From: Micromonospora inaquosa
GTDB lineage: Bacteria > Actinomycetota > Actinomycetes > Mycobacteriales > Micromonosporaceae
DNA: 58,264 nucleotides
Direction of reading: 5' to 3'
NCBI RefSeq assembly: GCF_003857055.1
Contig: NZ_QGSZ01000228.1
Coordinates: 1 to 58,264 of the forward strand
Within the stretch, counting starts at the first letter, position 1. Every line of letters begins with the position of its first letter. Under the pieces are notes generated by a model that had not been told where the DNA came from, did no database searches, and saw nothing but the letters and a program-made list of their open reading frames with translations. Shown here one piece after another: positions 20,697 to 28,620 of the stretch. Position numbers and translations under genes: made by a program.

Positions 20697-21589
20697 TAGC
20701 GGTGGCGGCCGGGCCGAACCGGATCGACCCGTACCTGATCCCGGCGTTGGACGGAGTCGCCTACGGGCTGCTGGTGTTCGTCGCCGCGTCGGGCCTGGTC
20801 TTCTGTTTCGGCGTCGCCAACATCCTCAACCTGGCGCACGGCCTGCTCTACGCGATCGGCGGATACACCGCCGCGGCGGTGCTCGACGGCGGCTGGGCGA
20901 GCCTGGCGTTGGCGCTGGCGGTCGGCGTGTTGGCCGCCGCCGCGGCGGGGGCGCTCCTGGCCGGCCTGCTCACACCGGTCGCCACCGGTAATCACCTGAG
21001 TCAGGCACTGCTGACGTTCGGGGTGGCGTTGGCCGGCGGCAGCCTGCTCGTCGCCGGCTTCGGGCCGGACGACCCGCAGGTCCGGGTGCCCGCCGCGCTG
21101 GAGGGGTCGGTGATGGTCGCCGGTCACCGCTATGCCGCGTACCGGCTGGTGTTCATCGTCGTCGCCGCGGTGCTCGCCGTCGCCCTCTACCTGGTGGTGC
21201 GACGCACCAGGGCCGGGATGTTGGTCCGGGCGGCCGTCGACGACCCGGAGATGGTCGCCTGTCTGGGCGTGAGTCCGGCGCGGATCCGGGCCGGTGTGCT
21301 CGCCGCCGCCGGTGCGCTGGCCGGCGCGGCCGGGGTCCTCGGCGCGCCCATCATCGGCCCCGGCACGGACACCGCCGACACCGTGCTGCTGCTGTCCCTG
21401 GTGGTCGTCGTCCTCGGTGGTCTCGGGTCGATGGCGGGCACCCTGCTGGCCGCGCTCGCGATCGGCGAGATCCAGACGCTGGGCGTGGCGTTGCTGCCGT
21501 CCGCCGCGCCGTTTCTGCTGTTCGCCGCCATGGCGGCAGTGCTGGCGGTGCGGGCGCGCGGCCTGGCCGGCAGATGGCGGACGACATGA
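20693..21589 (+). CDS. livH: LivH-type inner membrane permease
   Basis: The gene begins at a GTG in a GTGA overlap with the binding-protein stop (20693-20696). The 298-residue product is very hydrophobic with about eight membrane segments. Family marks include the N-terminal LDGVAYGLLVFVAASGLVFCFGVANILNLAHG and the C-terminal GLGSMAGTLLAALAIGEIQ loop, which includes the EAA-like contact. Together with the LivM-type gene it forms the channel of a hydrophobic or branched amino-acid importer. Confidence 0.88.
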   Translation: MIAVAAGPNRIDPYLIPALDGVAYGLLVFVAASGLVFCFGVANILNLAHGLLYAIGGYTAAAVLDGGWASLALALAVGVLAAAAAGALLAGLLTPVATGNHLSQALLTFGVALAGGSLLVAGFGPDDPQVRVPAALEGSVMVAGHRYAAYRLVFIVVAAVLAVALYLVVRRTRAGMLVRAAVDDPEMVACLGVSPARIRAGVLAAAGALAGAAGVLGAPIIGPGTDTADTVLLLSLVVVVLGGLGSMAGTLLAALAIGEIQTLGVALLPSAAPFLLFAAMAAVLAVRARGLAGRWRTT

Positions 21590-22596
21590 GCGGCGAGGTG
21601 ATCCGGCGGGCCCGGGGCGCCGTCGCGGCGCTCGTCCTGGCCGGCCTGGTCGTGGCGCCCTGGGTGGTCGACGACTACACCACGGCGCTCCTGGCCCGGA
21701 CGCTGGCGCTGGCCCTGGTCGGGGTGAGCGTGGCGCTGCTCACCGGCGTCGCCGGCCTGCCCACCCTCGGCCAGACCGCACCGTACGCGGCGGGCGCCTA
21801 CGCCTGCGCCGTGGTCGGCAGCCGAATCTCCGACGTCGGCGTCGTGCAGCTCGTCGTCGCGGCAGGCGCCGGGGCGCTGCTGGCCGCGCTCACCGTGCCG
21901 CTCGTCGTGCACGCCCGAGGGGTGATCGTCTTGATGATCACCCTGGCCATCGGCGAACTCGTGGTCACCGTCCTCGGGCGCTGGCGGTCGGTGACCGGTG
22001 GCACGGACGGGTTGGCCGGCATTCCCGCGGTCCGCCCGTTCTGGGGGCTCCCGGCGCTCGCCAGCGACCAGGCGCGTTACCTGTACGCCCTGGTCGTCGT
22101 GGCCACGCTGATCGGCGTGGTGCTGGTGCTGCTGCGTACCCGGGCCGGGCTGGTGCTGCGCGCCGGCCGCGACGACGAGACGCGGTTGCGCGCCAGCGGT
22201 CACCGGGTGGCGCTGCACCTGTCCGGCGCGCACATCGCCGCCGGGGCGATAGCCGGTGCCGCCGGCTCGCTCCTGGTCGTCGCCCAGCAGTACATCTCCC
22301 CCGCCGACTTCGGCTTCGACACGTCGGCCCTGCTCCTGCTCGGTGTCGTCATCGGTGGCACCGCGTCGGTGGGCGGCGCCCTGGTGGGCGCGGCGTTGGT
22401 CATCGCCGTCCGGGACTGGCTGTTCGGGGTGCTGCCCGGCTACGCGCCGCTGGTGCTGGGCGCGCTGTTCGTGGCGACGGTCTACCTGCTGCCCACCGGC
22501 GTCACCCGGGCCCGGGGTCGGCTGCGCCCACCGGCAGCCCCGGCACACCAGCCCACCGCTGCTGAGCAGGCCACCGTCCCGGAGCTGCGCCGATGA
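21586..22596 (+). CDS. livM: LivM-type inner membrane permease
   Basis: The ATG at 21586 sits in an ATGA overlap with the LivH-type stop. The 336-residue protein has about nine hydrophobic segments. It shows the LivM pattern: GLPTLGQTAPYAAGAYACA, a long ITLAIGELVVTVL segment, TGGTDGLAGIP, and GGTASVGGALVGAALVIAVRDWL near the C-terminus. The polar C-terminal tail is proline and alanine rich. It overlaps the first ATPase gene by ATGA. Confidence 0.9.
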   Translation: MSGEVIRRARGAVAALVLAGLVVAPWVVDDYTTALLARTLALALVGVSVALLTGVAGLPTLGQTAPYAAGAYACAVVGSRISDVGVVQLVVAAGAGALLAALTVPLVVHARGVIVLMITLAIGELVVTVLGRWRSVTGGTDGLAGIPAVRPFWGLPALASDQARYLYALVVVATLIGVVLVLLRTRAGLVLRAGRDDETRLRASGHRVALHLSGAHIAAGAIAGAAGSLLVVAQQYISPADFGFDTSALLLLGVVIGGTASVGGALVGAALVIAVRDWLFGVLPGYAPLVLGALFVATVYLLPTGVTRARGRLRPPAAPAHQPTAAEQATVPELRR

Positions 22597-23333
22597 CCCT
22601 GCTCAACGCCCAGGAGATCAGTGTGCGGTACGGCTCACTCGCCGCGCTCGACGGCGTGGACCTGTGCGTCCACGACGGCCAGCGGCACGCGCTGATCGGC
22701 CCGAACGGGGCCGGCAAGACGACACTGCTCAACGTGATCGGCGGGTCCACGAGGCCGCAACGCGGCACGGTGCGATTCGACGGACGGGACGTCGGTCGGC
22801 TCGGGCCGGGGGCCCGGGCGCGGCGGGGCATCAACCGCATCCACCAGCGACCCGCGGTCTTTCCGACGCTCACCGCGACGGAGAACGTCGTGGTGGCCGC
22901 CCTGCCGCGGGTCATCGCGCGCCGCCGCTGGTGGCCGGGCGGACGTCGGCGCGCCGCGCAACACCTGGCGGGTCCGCTGCTGGAGCAGATGGGGCTCACC
23001 GCCGTCGCGGCGGAACCCGCCGGGCACCTCGCGCACGGGCAACGACGCCAGTTGGAGATCGCGATGGCCCTGGCCGGTCGCCCCCGCCTGCTGCTCCTCG
23101 ACGAACCGGCGTCCGGGCTGTCCGCCATCGAGGTCGGCCGGTTGGTCGAGCTGCTCCAGGCGCTACCCAGGGCGGTCGCCGTCTTACTGGTCGAACACCG
23201 ACTGGACCTGGTGTACGCCCTCTCCGACACGGTCACGGTGCTGCGGGACGGTCAGACGTTGGCCGCCGGCACGCCGGACGAGATCCGTACCTCGCCGCTG
23301 GTGCGGCAGGCCTACGCCGACGGGGTGGCCTGA
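22593..23333 (+). CDS. livG: LivG-type ABC transporter ATP-binding protein
   Basis: The 246-residue ATPase has Walker A GPNGAGKTT, a Q-loop near IHQRPAVFPTLTATENV, an ABC signature that reads LAHGQRRQLEIAMAL, Walker B LLLLDEPASGL and the switch His in LLVEHRLDLVY. The Leu-x-His-Gly-Gln form of the signature is the variant seen in LivG proteins, which often have SYGQ. It powers the Liv-type importer together with the second ATPase, whose gene overlaps it by one base. Confidence 0.92.
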   Translation: MTLLNAQEISVRYGSLAALDGVDLCVHDGQRHALIGPNGAGKTTLLNVIGGSTRPQRGTVRFDGRDVGRLGPGARARRGINRIHQRPAVFPTLTATENVVVAALPRVIARRRWWPGGRRRAAQHLAGPLLEQMGLTAVAAEPAGHLAHGQRRQLEIAMALAGRPRLLLLDEPASGLSAIEVGRLVELLQALPRAVAVLLVEHRLDLVYALSDTVTVLRDGQTLAAGTPDEIRTSPLVRQAYADGVA

Positions 23334-24103
23334 TGCTCACTGTGGATCGTCTCTGCGCCGGCTACGCCGGTGGAATCGTCCTGCACGAGGTCAGCCTGCG
23401 GGTGCGCCCGGGCAGCATCCAGGCCGTTGTGGGCCGCAACGGGGCGGGCAAGAGCACGCTCGTGCACACCATCGCCGGGCTGGTTCGCGCGTCCAGCGGT
23501 CGTGTCGAGATCGGCGGCGTGCACGTCGCCGGTCGACAACCGCACCGCATCGCCCAGTCCGGCGTCGGTCTCGTCCCGCAGGGCCGACGGGTCTTCTCCC
23601 GGTTGACAGTGGCCGAGCACCTGCACCTGGCGGCCGCGCCGTGGCGGGCCCCCACCTCCGGCGGCGAGGGCTGGACTGTCGCCCGGACCCTGGAACTGCT
23701 GCCCCGGTTGGCGGTGCGGTTGCGACACCGCGGCTGCGAACTCTCCGGCGGTGAGCAGCAGATGCTGGCGATAGCCCGGGCGTTGCTCGGCCAACCCCGG
23801 GTGCTGCTGCTCGACGAACCGTGTGAGGGCCTCTCGCCCGATCTGGCGGCGCGGGTCCGCGAGCTGGTCAACGGTCTCGCCGCCGACGGCCTGACCGTGC
23901 TGCTGGTGGAGCAGCAGCTCCAGCACGCCATCGAGATCGCCGACCGGGTGGCGGTGCTGGAGTACGGCCGGGTGGTCTACGACCGGCCGACAGCTGAGGC
24001 CCGCCGCGATCCAGCCCCACTGGCGGCGATGTTGAGCGTCGCCGCCGTCGCCCCGCGCCCGGCCAACCGGCCGACGCCTCGGCTCTGGGCCGACACCCCG
24101 TAG
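23333..24103 (+). CDS. livF: LivF-type ABC transporter ATP-binding protein
   Basis: The ATG at 23333 shares its A with the TGA of the preceding gene. The 256-residue ATPase has Walker A GRNGAGKST, VGLVPQGRRVFSRLTVAEHL as Q-loop segment, signature LSGGEQQMLAIARAL, Walker B VLLLDEPCEGLSP and the H-loop-like VEQQLQHAIEIADR. The VPQGRRVF segment and VEQ (where others have a His) are standard LivF traits. This is the last gene of the importer operon. Confidence 0.92.
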   Translation: MLTVDRLCAGYAGGIVLHEVSLRVRPGSIQAVVGRNGAGKSTLVHTIAGLVRASSGRVEIGGVHVAGRQPHRIAQSGVGLVPQGRRVFSRLTVAEHLHLAAAPWRAPTSGGEGWTVARTLELLPRLAVRLRHRGCELSGGEQQMLAIARALLGQPRVLLLDEPCEGLSPDLAARVRELVNGLAADGLTVLLVEQQLQHAIEIADRVAVLEYGRVVYDRPTAEARRDPAPLAAMLSVAAVAPRPANRPTPRLWADTP

Positions 24104-24135
24104 TCACCCGACCCTTCTCGGAGAGGTAGACACCG

Positions 24136-24939
24136 ATGACGACCGCTACCGGCGATGACACGTACACGTTCGACAACGGCGCACCGGACGCCGTTGCCCA
24201 GATGCACGCGCTGGAGTCCTTCCTGGATCCGATCACCACACGTCGGCTGGCCGGCCCGGTGCTGCGACCGGGAGCGACCTGCTGGGAGGTCGGGGCGGGT
24301 GGCGGCTCGATGGCCCGGCGGATCGCCCGCGCGGTCGGCGACGACGGTCAGGTGCTGGCCACCGACATCGACCCCACCCACCTGCTGGCCGAGGGCAACC
24401 TGCGGGTACGCCAGCACGACGTGCGCAGCGAACCGCCACCCGGGGACGCGTTCGACCTGATCCACGCCCGGCTGGTGCTGCTGCACCTCCCCGATCGACG
24501 ACGGGTGCTGCGCACCCTCAGCGGCGCGTTGGCGCCCGGCGGGTGGCTGGTGGTCGAGGAGTTCGACTGCACCGCCCCGCAGCGGGTGCTGACCGCGCCC
24601 ACCGACGATGCCGCGAAGCTCTTCGCGCAGGTCATGGACGCCATGATGGGCGTCCTGGAGGACCACGGCGCCGACCTGGGCTGGGCGCAGGACGTGCACA
24701 CCGAGATGGCCCTCGCCGGTCTGACCGACCTGGACACCGTCACCCACTCGCAGAGCTGGGCCGGCGGGTCGACCGGAACGTCGCTCTACGAGACCAACTC
24801 CCGCCAGTTGGAACCGGACCTGCTGGCGGCGGGGTTGTCGCCCAGTCAACTGAACGCCTTCCGGCGGCTGCTCCGTGACCCCGGGTTCGCCGTCATGTCG
24901 TACCACTTCGTCTCCACGCGGGGCCGCCTGCCGAGCTGA
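24136..24939 (+). CDS. Class I SAM-dependent methyltransferase
   Basis: GAGAGGTAG precedes the ATG at 24136. The 267-residue protein has the Rossmann methyltransferase motifs: motif I CWEVGAGGGSMARRIA, motif II acidic VLATDIDPTHLL, the VRQHDVRSE strand, FDLIHARLVLLHLPDRRRVL, and LAPGGWLVVEEFDC. Substrate is unknown. It follows the Liv operon after 32 bases and is closed by a strong hairpin, so it could be the last member of that transcript or a separate unit. Confidence 0.88.
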   Translation: MTTATGDDTYTFDNGAPDAVAQMHALESFLDPITTRRLAGPVLRPGATCWEVGAGGGSMARRIARAVGDDGQVLATDIDPTHLLAEGNLRVRQHDVRSEPPPGDAFDLIHARLVLLHLPDRRRVLRTLSGALAPGGWLVVEEFDCTAPQRVLTAPTDDAAKLFAQVMDAMMGVLEDHGADLGWAQDVHTEMALAGLTDLDTVTHSQSWAGGSTGTSLYETNSRQLEPDLLAAGLSPSQLNAFRRLLRDPGFAVMSYHFVSTRGRLPS

Positions 24940-25041
24940 GCAGGTGGACCACCGCGCGGAGCGCGGTCACGTCGCGCGTACCTCTCCCGCCGCAGCACGC
25001 CCCCCGCCGCGGGCCGGGGCTCTACGACGGCGTCGGCCGCA

Positions 25042-25074
25042 CCGGCCGGGCTCCCCGCGAGGGAGCCCGGCCGG
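25042..25074 (+). terminator. Perfect 14-bp hairpin after the methyltransferase gene
   Basis: CCGGCCGGGCTCCC (25042-25055) pairs fully with 25061-25074 around the five-base loop CGCGA. It is about 100 bases beyond the stop and has no T-tract. Confidence 0.7.
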
Positions 25075-25123
25075 CCCGTGTCCGTGTCCCGCGTCCGCGC
25101 CCGCGCCCGCGCCCGCGTCCACC

Positions 25124-25190
25124 GATCTTGCAGTTTCGGTTGCCGATACGCGTGGAATGGTTCCTATGTCGGGACAGAAAGCGCAAGATC
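25124..25190. repeat. Imperfect inverted repeat with GATCTTGC ends
   Basis: GATCTTGC (25124-25131) is matched by GCAAGATC (25183-25190). Inside, TTTC on the left pairs with GAAA on the right, followed by weaker pairing. The unit is 67 bases long and looks like an intergenic repeat of the REP or MITE kind. Confidence 0.65.
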
Positions 25191-25211
25191 GCGGCGCGAG
25201 GGCGGGCTGGT

Positions 25212-25292
25212 CTCGTGGATCATGCAGTTGTGGTGCCTGGATTAGTGCCATTCAGGGCTTTTGTTGCCCACCACAACTCCATGATCGACGAG
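25212..25292. repeat. Inverted repeat with 24-bp arms (22 of 24 matched)
   Basis: The left arm 25212-25235 (CTCGTGGATCATGCAG...) pairs with the right arm 25269-25292 with two mismatches, around a 33-base centre. It lies 21 bases after another palindromic unit. Adjacent palindromes of this kind are typical of dispersed noncoding elements; no transposase is linked. Confidence 0.75.
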
Positions 25293-25580
25293 GTGGTGCG
25301 GGGTTGATGGACAACTACTCCACCTGGCGCGGGGGGTTGCTGTCAGACTGCCCGGGGTCGTGCACTGATGACAGCGGCGATGCGCATGTTTGTGCCGGGC
25401 TCAGGCTCCGTCGACGTGGTCACCCCTGGCGTCGATCCCGGTCCGGAGGGCGGTTCCCGGCAGGTCTTCCGCCTGGCCGTCGCCTGATCCATTCGACGGT
25501 GGTTTAGGCAACGAAGATGTACGGGAGGATCTGACCGGGCCGGAGGCGACGATGCGGGCGCCACCCTGCCAGGCCCCGAC

Positions 25581-26519
25581 TCAGCGCGGAATGGTCTCCT
25601 GGTCAGCCAGCACGATCAGGTCGTCGGGACGGGCCGACAGTGACGCCGTCGCCCCGTCGAGCCACACGAGATAGCCCACCGGCGGACCGGACGAACCCCA
25701 CCGGGCACCGATGATCGTGGCCCACCGTCCGTCGTGCGGCGGCGTGAGGCGTACCCGGGTGCCGGGCGCGTGTCCGTCGTCGGCGACGATCAGCAGCGCG
25801 TCGAGGGTCTGCCGGACCCCGACGACGGGCAACCCCGGAACGTACGGCTCGCCCGCGTATCCCAGACGCGGCGTCATCATCGTGCTCAACAGGGCGGTCT
25901 GCCGGATCGCCTCCTGGCGGACCTGTCCGTCCGCACTGTGTACGGCGAGGTCCAGCGCCTTCTGGATGCCCGACCAGAGCACCAGCGGCTCCTGGTCGAG
26001 CAGGCGGCGGGCCTCGCGGTCGATGTCGGCGCAGGCCGTGTCGAGCGCGGTGTCCTCGCCGAGTTCCGCGATCCAGGTGAGGTCCCCCACCTCGGGCAGC
26101 AACCCTGGCGACTCGGCCACGGTCACGATGTACAGCATCGCGAGCAGTTCCTCACGGCCCTCGCCGTGGTAGAGCGTGCCCACCCCGCTGCCGGTACGCC
26201 CACGGCTGGGCGGGAACCGCTCGACGAGGTGCTGCGCGCGGCCATGAGGCAGGACCGCGGCTCGCCTGGTGTCCGACACCCGCTCCTCGAACGACCGCCG
26301 CTCACGGCGTTCGACGAGCAGCTGGCGATGCGGATCAGACCCGATCGGATAGATCGTCCGCCCGTAGCTGGAGAGGGTTTCGCCGGGCCGAAGGCCGACC
26401 GATTCGAGTTGCCGGGCAGCCTCCGAGTAGGCAACGCCAGCCCGGGCGGCGTGGTCCCGGATGGCGCGCTTGCGGGCGCGTCCCGGGGCTGGGGTCCGCC
26501 GGGGGGTGGAATCAGACAT
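25581..26519 (-). CDS. Unknown actinobacterial protein
   Basis: The ATG at 26519 is preceded by a clear CGGAGG, so I use it instead of a longer frame to 26717. The 312-residue protein starts with a basic segment containing ARKRAIRDHAARAGVAYSEAARQL, a helix often seen at the N-terminus of uncharacterised actinobacterial proteins and possibly DNA- or RNA-binding. The centre is helical with many Leu/Ala residues. The C-terminal 70 residues are beta-rich (TRVRLTPPHDGRWATIIGARWG...YLVWLDGATASLSARPDDLIVLAD) and resemble a small barrel. It has no signal peptide or membrane segment. No function can be given. Confidence 0.65.
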   Translation of the reverse strand: MSDSTPRRTPAPGRARKRAIRDHAARAGVAYSEAARQLESVGLRPGETLSSYGRTIYPIGSDPHRQLLVERRERRSFEERVSDTRRAAVLPHGRAQHLVERFPPSRGRTGSGVGTLYHGEGREELLAMLYIVTVAESPGLLPEVGDLTWIAELGEDTALDTACADIDREARRLLDQEPLVLWSGIQKALDLAVHSADGQVRQEAIRQTALLSTMMTPRLGYAGEPYVPGLPVVGVRQTLDALLIVADDGHAPGTRVRLTPPHDGRWATIIGARWGSSGPPVGYLVWLDGATASLSARPDDLIVLADQETIPR

Positions 26520-26814
26520 GACGCCTCCGGTGCAGCCCCACGCACTCCACCGAACAGGCGGCGTGGCCGGCACGCCGGGAGTCGACATATCGGCGCGGAG
26601 TCGGAGACTCTTGGCCCCAAGCATGCGGTCAGGCGTGGGCCACCACATCGGGCGCTGGCAGGCGCTCTGCCGTGGCCAGCATATCGTGACGCCGACCGTC
26701 GGTGTGGATGTGCACACCCTGGCCGCTCTCCCTCACGGCACCGATATCAGCCCCTGTCAGCCCGTGTCGGTGGCGTGTCGGGGCGGTGTCAGCGGGCCTG
26801 CGCAGACTGTTCGC

Positions 26815-27795
26815 ATGACAGCTGACCTGGTGATCGAGGCCGAGAGCCTCGTGAAGACATTCGGGAAGACGAGGGCGCTACAGGGCGTGGACCTCGCCGT
26901 CCCCCGCGGCACGGTGCTCGGGGTGCTCGGGCCCAACGGCGCCGGCAAGACCACCGCCGTGCGGATCCTCTCCACCCTGCTCACCCCGGACGGCGGAACC
27001 GCCCGGACCAGCGGTTTCGACGTGGTACGGGACGCCGAGCGCGTTCGGCAGAGTATCGGCCTCACCGGCCAGTACGCCTCGGTCGACGAGGACCTGACCG
27101 GGCGGCAGAACCTGGAGCTGTTCGGCACCCTGCTGGAGCTGGGGCGCACCGGCGCCCGGCGGCGGGCCGCCGAACTGCTCGACTGGTTCGACCTGACCGA
27201 CGCCGCTAACCGGCCGGCGAAGACCTACTCCGGTGGGATGCGGCGGCGGCTGGACCTGGCCGCCAGCCTGGTCGGCTCCCCCGACGTGATCTTCCTGGAC
27301 GAGCCGACGACCGGGCTCGACCCGGCCAAGCGCGAGGCCATGTGGGACGTGGTCCGGTCGCTGGTCAACAACGGCTCGACGGTGCTGCTCACCACCCAGT
27401 ACCTGGAGGAGGCCGACGCCCTCGCCGACGCGATCACGGTGATCGACCACGGTCGGGTCATCGCGCACGACACCCCGGACGGGCTCAAGCGGGTGGTCGG
27501 CGGGCAGACGCTGGAGGTCCGGCCGTCCGACCCGGCGCAACTGCCCCGCACCGCGGAGATCCTGACCCAGGTCGGCTCCGGCGCGCACGCCGACGAGATC
27601 CGCAAGGGCGTGCTCGCGGTGCCGGTCACCGACGACGCGGCCCTGACCGAGAGCGTCGCGCGGTTCGCCACAGCCGGCATCGCGGTCACCGAACTCTCCC
27701 TGCACCTGCCGAGCCTCGACGAGGTGTTCTTCACCCTCACCGGGCGTACGGCGGCAGAAGACGACACCACCCGCCCCACGGAGGTCGCGGCATGA
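26815..27795 (+). CDS. DrrA-like ABC transporter ATP-binding protein (antibiotic/drug exporter)
   Basis: The ATG at 26815 is taken because the ABC domain starts directly after it. The 326-residue protein has Walker A GPNGAGKTT, the GLTGQYASVDEDLTGRQNL Q-loop block typical of DrrA-type daunorubicin resistance ATPases, signature YSGGMRRRLDLAASL, Walker B VIFLDEPTTGLDP and a switch region TTQYLEEADALAD. The extra C-terminal domain (about 220-326) ends in LSLHLPSLDEVFFTLTGRTA, the DrrA C-terminal motif. It overlaps the permease gene by ATGA. A -10-like CAGACT lies six bases upstream of the start, but is weak. Confidence 0.92.
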   Translation: MTADLVIEAESLVKTFGKTRALQGVDLAVPRGTVLGVLGPNGAGKTTAVRILSTLLTPDGGTARTSGFDVVRDAERVRQSIGLTGQYASVDEDLTGRQNLELFGTLLELGRTGARRRAAELLDWFDLTDAANRPAKTYSGGMRRRLDLAASLVGSPDVIFLDEPTTGLDPAKREAMWDVVRSLVNNGSTVLLTTQYLEEADALADAITVIDHGRVIAHDTPDGLKRVVGGQTLEVRPSDPAQLPRTAEILTQVGSGAHADEIRKGVLAVPVTDDAALTESVARFATAGIAVTELSLHLPSLDEVFFTLTGRTAAEDDTTRPTEVAA

Positions 27796-28619
27796 GCACC
27801 CTGATCGACACAGCGCCCACACGAAGCCAGGGGCTGTCGACAACCACCCCGAATCCGCGACCGTTCCGGTTGGTCCGGCACTCGTCGGCGCTCGCCAAGC
27901 GCAGCCTCATCAAGACCTGGCGTACGCCCGAGGCGCTCATCGACGTCACCCTGCAACCGGTGCTGTTCCTCATCATCTTCGTGTACGTCTTCGGCGGCGC
28001 GGTCGCCGGATCGACCCACGACTACCTTCAGTTCCTGCTGCCCGGCATCCTGGCGCAGACGATCGCGACCGGCGCCATCGCGATCGGCGTCAACCTCAAC
28101 ACCGACATCGCCAAGGGCATCTTCGACAGGTTCCGGTCGTTGCCGATCCCCCGCTCCGCACCACTGGTCGGCGCGGTCCTCGGCGACGTCGTCCGGTACG
28201 TCATCGTCACCGTGTCGACCCTCGCGATCGGCTACGTGATGGGTTTCCGGATCGAGACCGACCTGTTCCGGGCGATCGCCGGGTGTCTGCTCGCGGTGCT
28301 GTTCGCGCTCTGCCTGAGCTGGCTGCCGGTGCTCGTGTCGATGAAGGTGCGGACCGCGGGTGCCGTGCAGGGTCTGATGTTCTCGCTGATCATGCCGCTG
28401 AGCTTCGGTTCCAACGTGTTCGTCGCCGCCGACACCCTGCCGGGCTGGATGCAGGCGTTCGTGAACGTCAACCCGATGACCCACCTGGTGGCGTCGGTAC
28501 GCGGGCTGTTCCTGGGCACCCCACTCGGCAACCACGTGTGGTGGACGCTCGCCTGGTGCGCCGGCTTCGTGGCGGTGTTCATGCCGCTGGCGATGCGCGC
28601 GTACCGGAAGAAGATCTGA
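27792..28619 (+). CDS. DrrB-like ABC-2 type permease
   Basis: The gene starts in an ATGA overlap with the ATPase stop. The 275-residue protein has about six membrane segments after a 35-residue cytoplasmic tail. It matches the DrrB family in length and in the blocks TLQPVLFLIIFVYVFGGAV, GIFDRFRSLPIPRSAPLVG, and FVNVNPMTHLVASVRGLFLGTP. It pumps a hydrophobic compound out together with DrrA-like protein. The stop is one base from the end of the convergent SARP-type gene, so there is no room for a separate terminator. Confidence 0.92.
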   Translation: MSTLIDTAPTRSQGLSTTTPNPRPFRLVRHSSALAKRSLIKTWRTPEALIDVTLQPVLFLIIFVYVFGGAVAGSTHDYLQFLLPGILAQTIATGAIAIGVNLNTDIAKGIFDRFRSLPIPRSAPLVGAVLGDVVRYVIVTVSTLAIGYVMGFRIETDLFRAIAGCLLAVLFALCLSWLPVLVSMKVRTAGAVQGLMFSLIMPLSFGSNVFVAADTLPGWMQAFVNVNPMTHLVASVRGLFLGTPLGNHVWWTLAWCAGFVAVFMPLAMRAYRKKI

Positions 28620-28620
28620 C

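Larger units (their letters stand above)
24940..25580. other. Noncoding region with terminator and two inverted-repeat elements
   Basis: This 641-base stretch contains a perfect 14-bp hairpin (25042-25074), a CGCGCC-rich simple sequence (about 25085-25120), and two imperfect palindromic units (25124-25190 and 25212-25292). The frames that cross it have no family features and cut through the palindromes, so I see no gene. Confidence 0.65.

Noticed and set aside
25085..25120. CGCGCC-rich simple sequence resembling a short tandem or CRISPR-like array
   Set aside because: Period of only six bases without spacers; it is a low-complexity GC run downstream of a terminator.
26521..26814. In-frame N-terminal extension of the DrrA-like protein to 26461
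   Set aside because: The extension would overlap the divergent unknown gene and its ribosome binding site, and ABC ATPases of this family start close to the first beta-strand, as the ATG at 26815 does.
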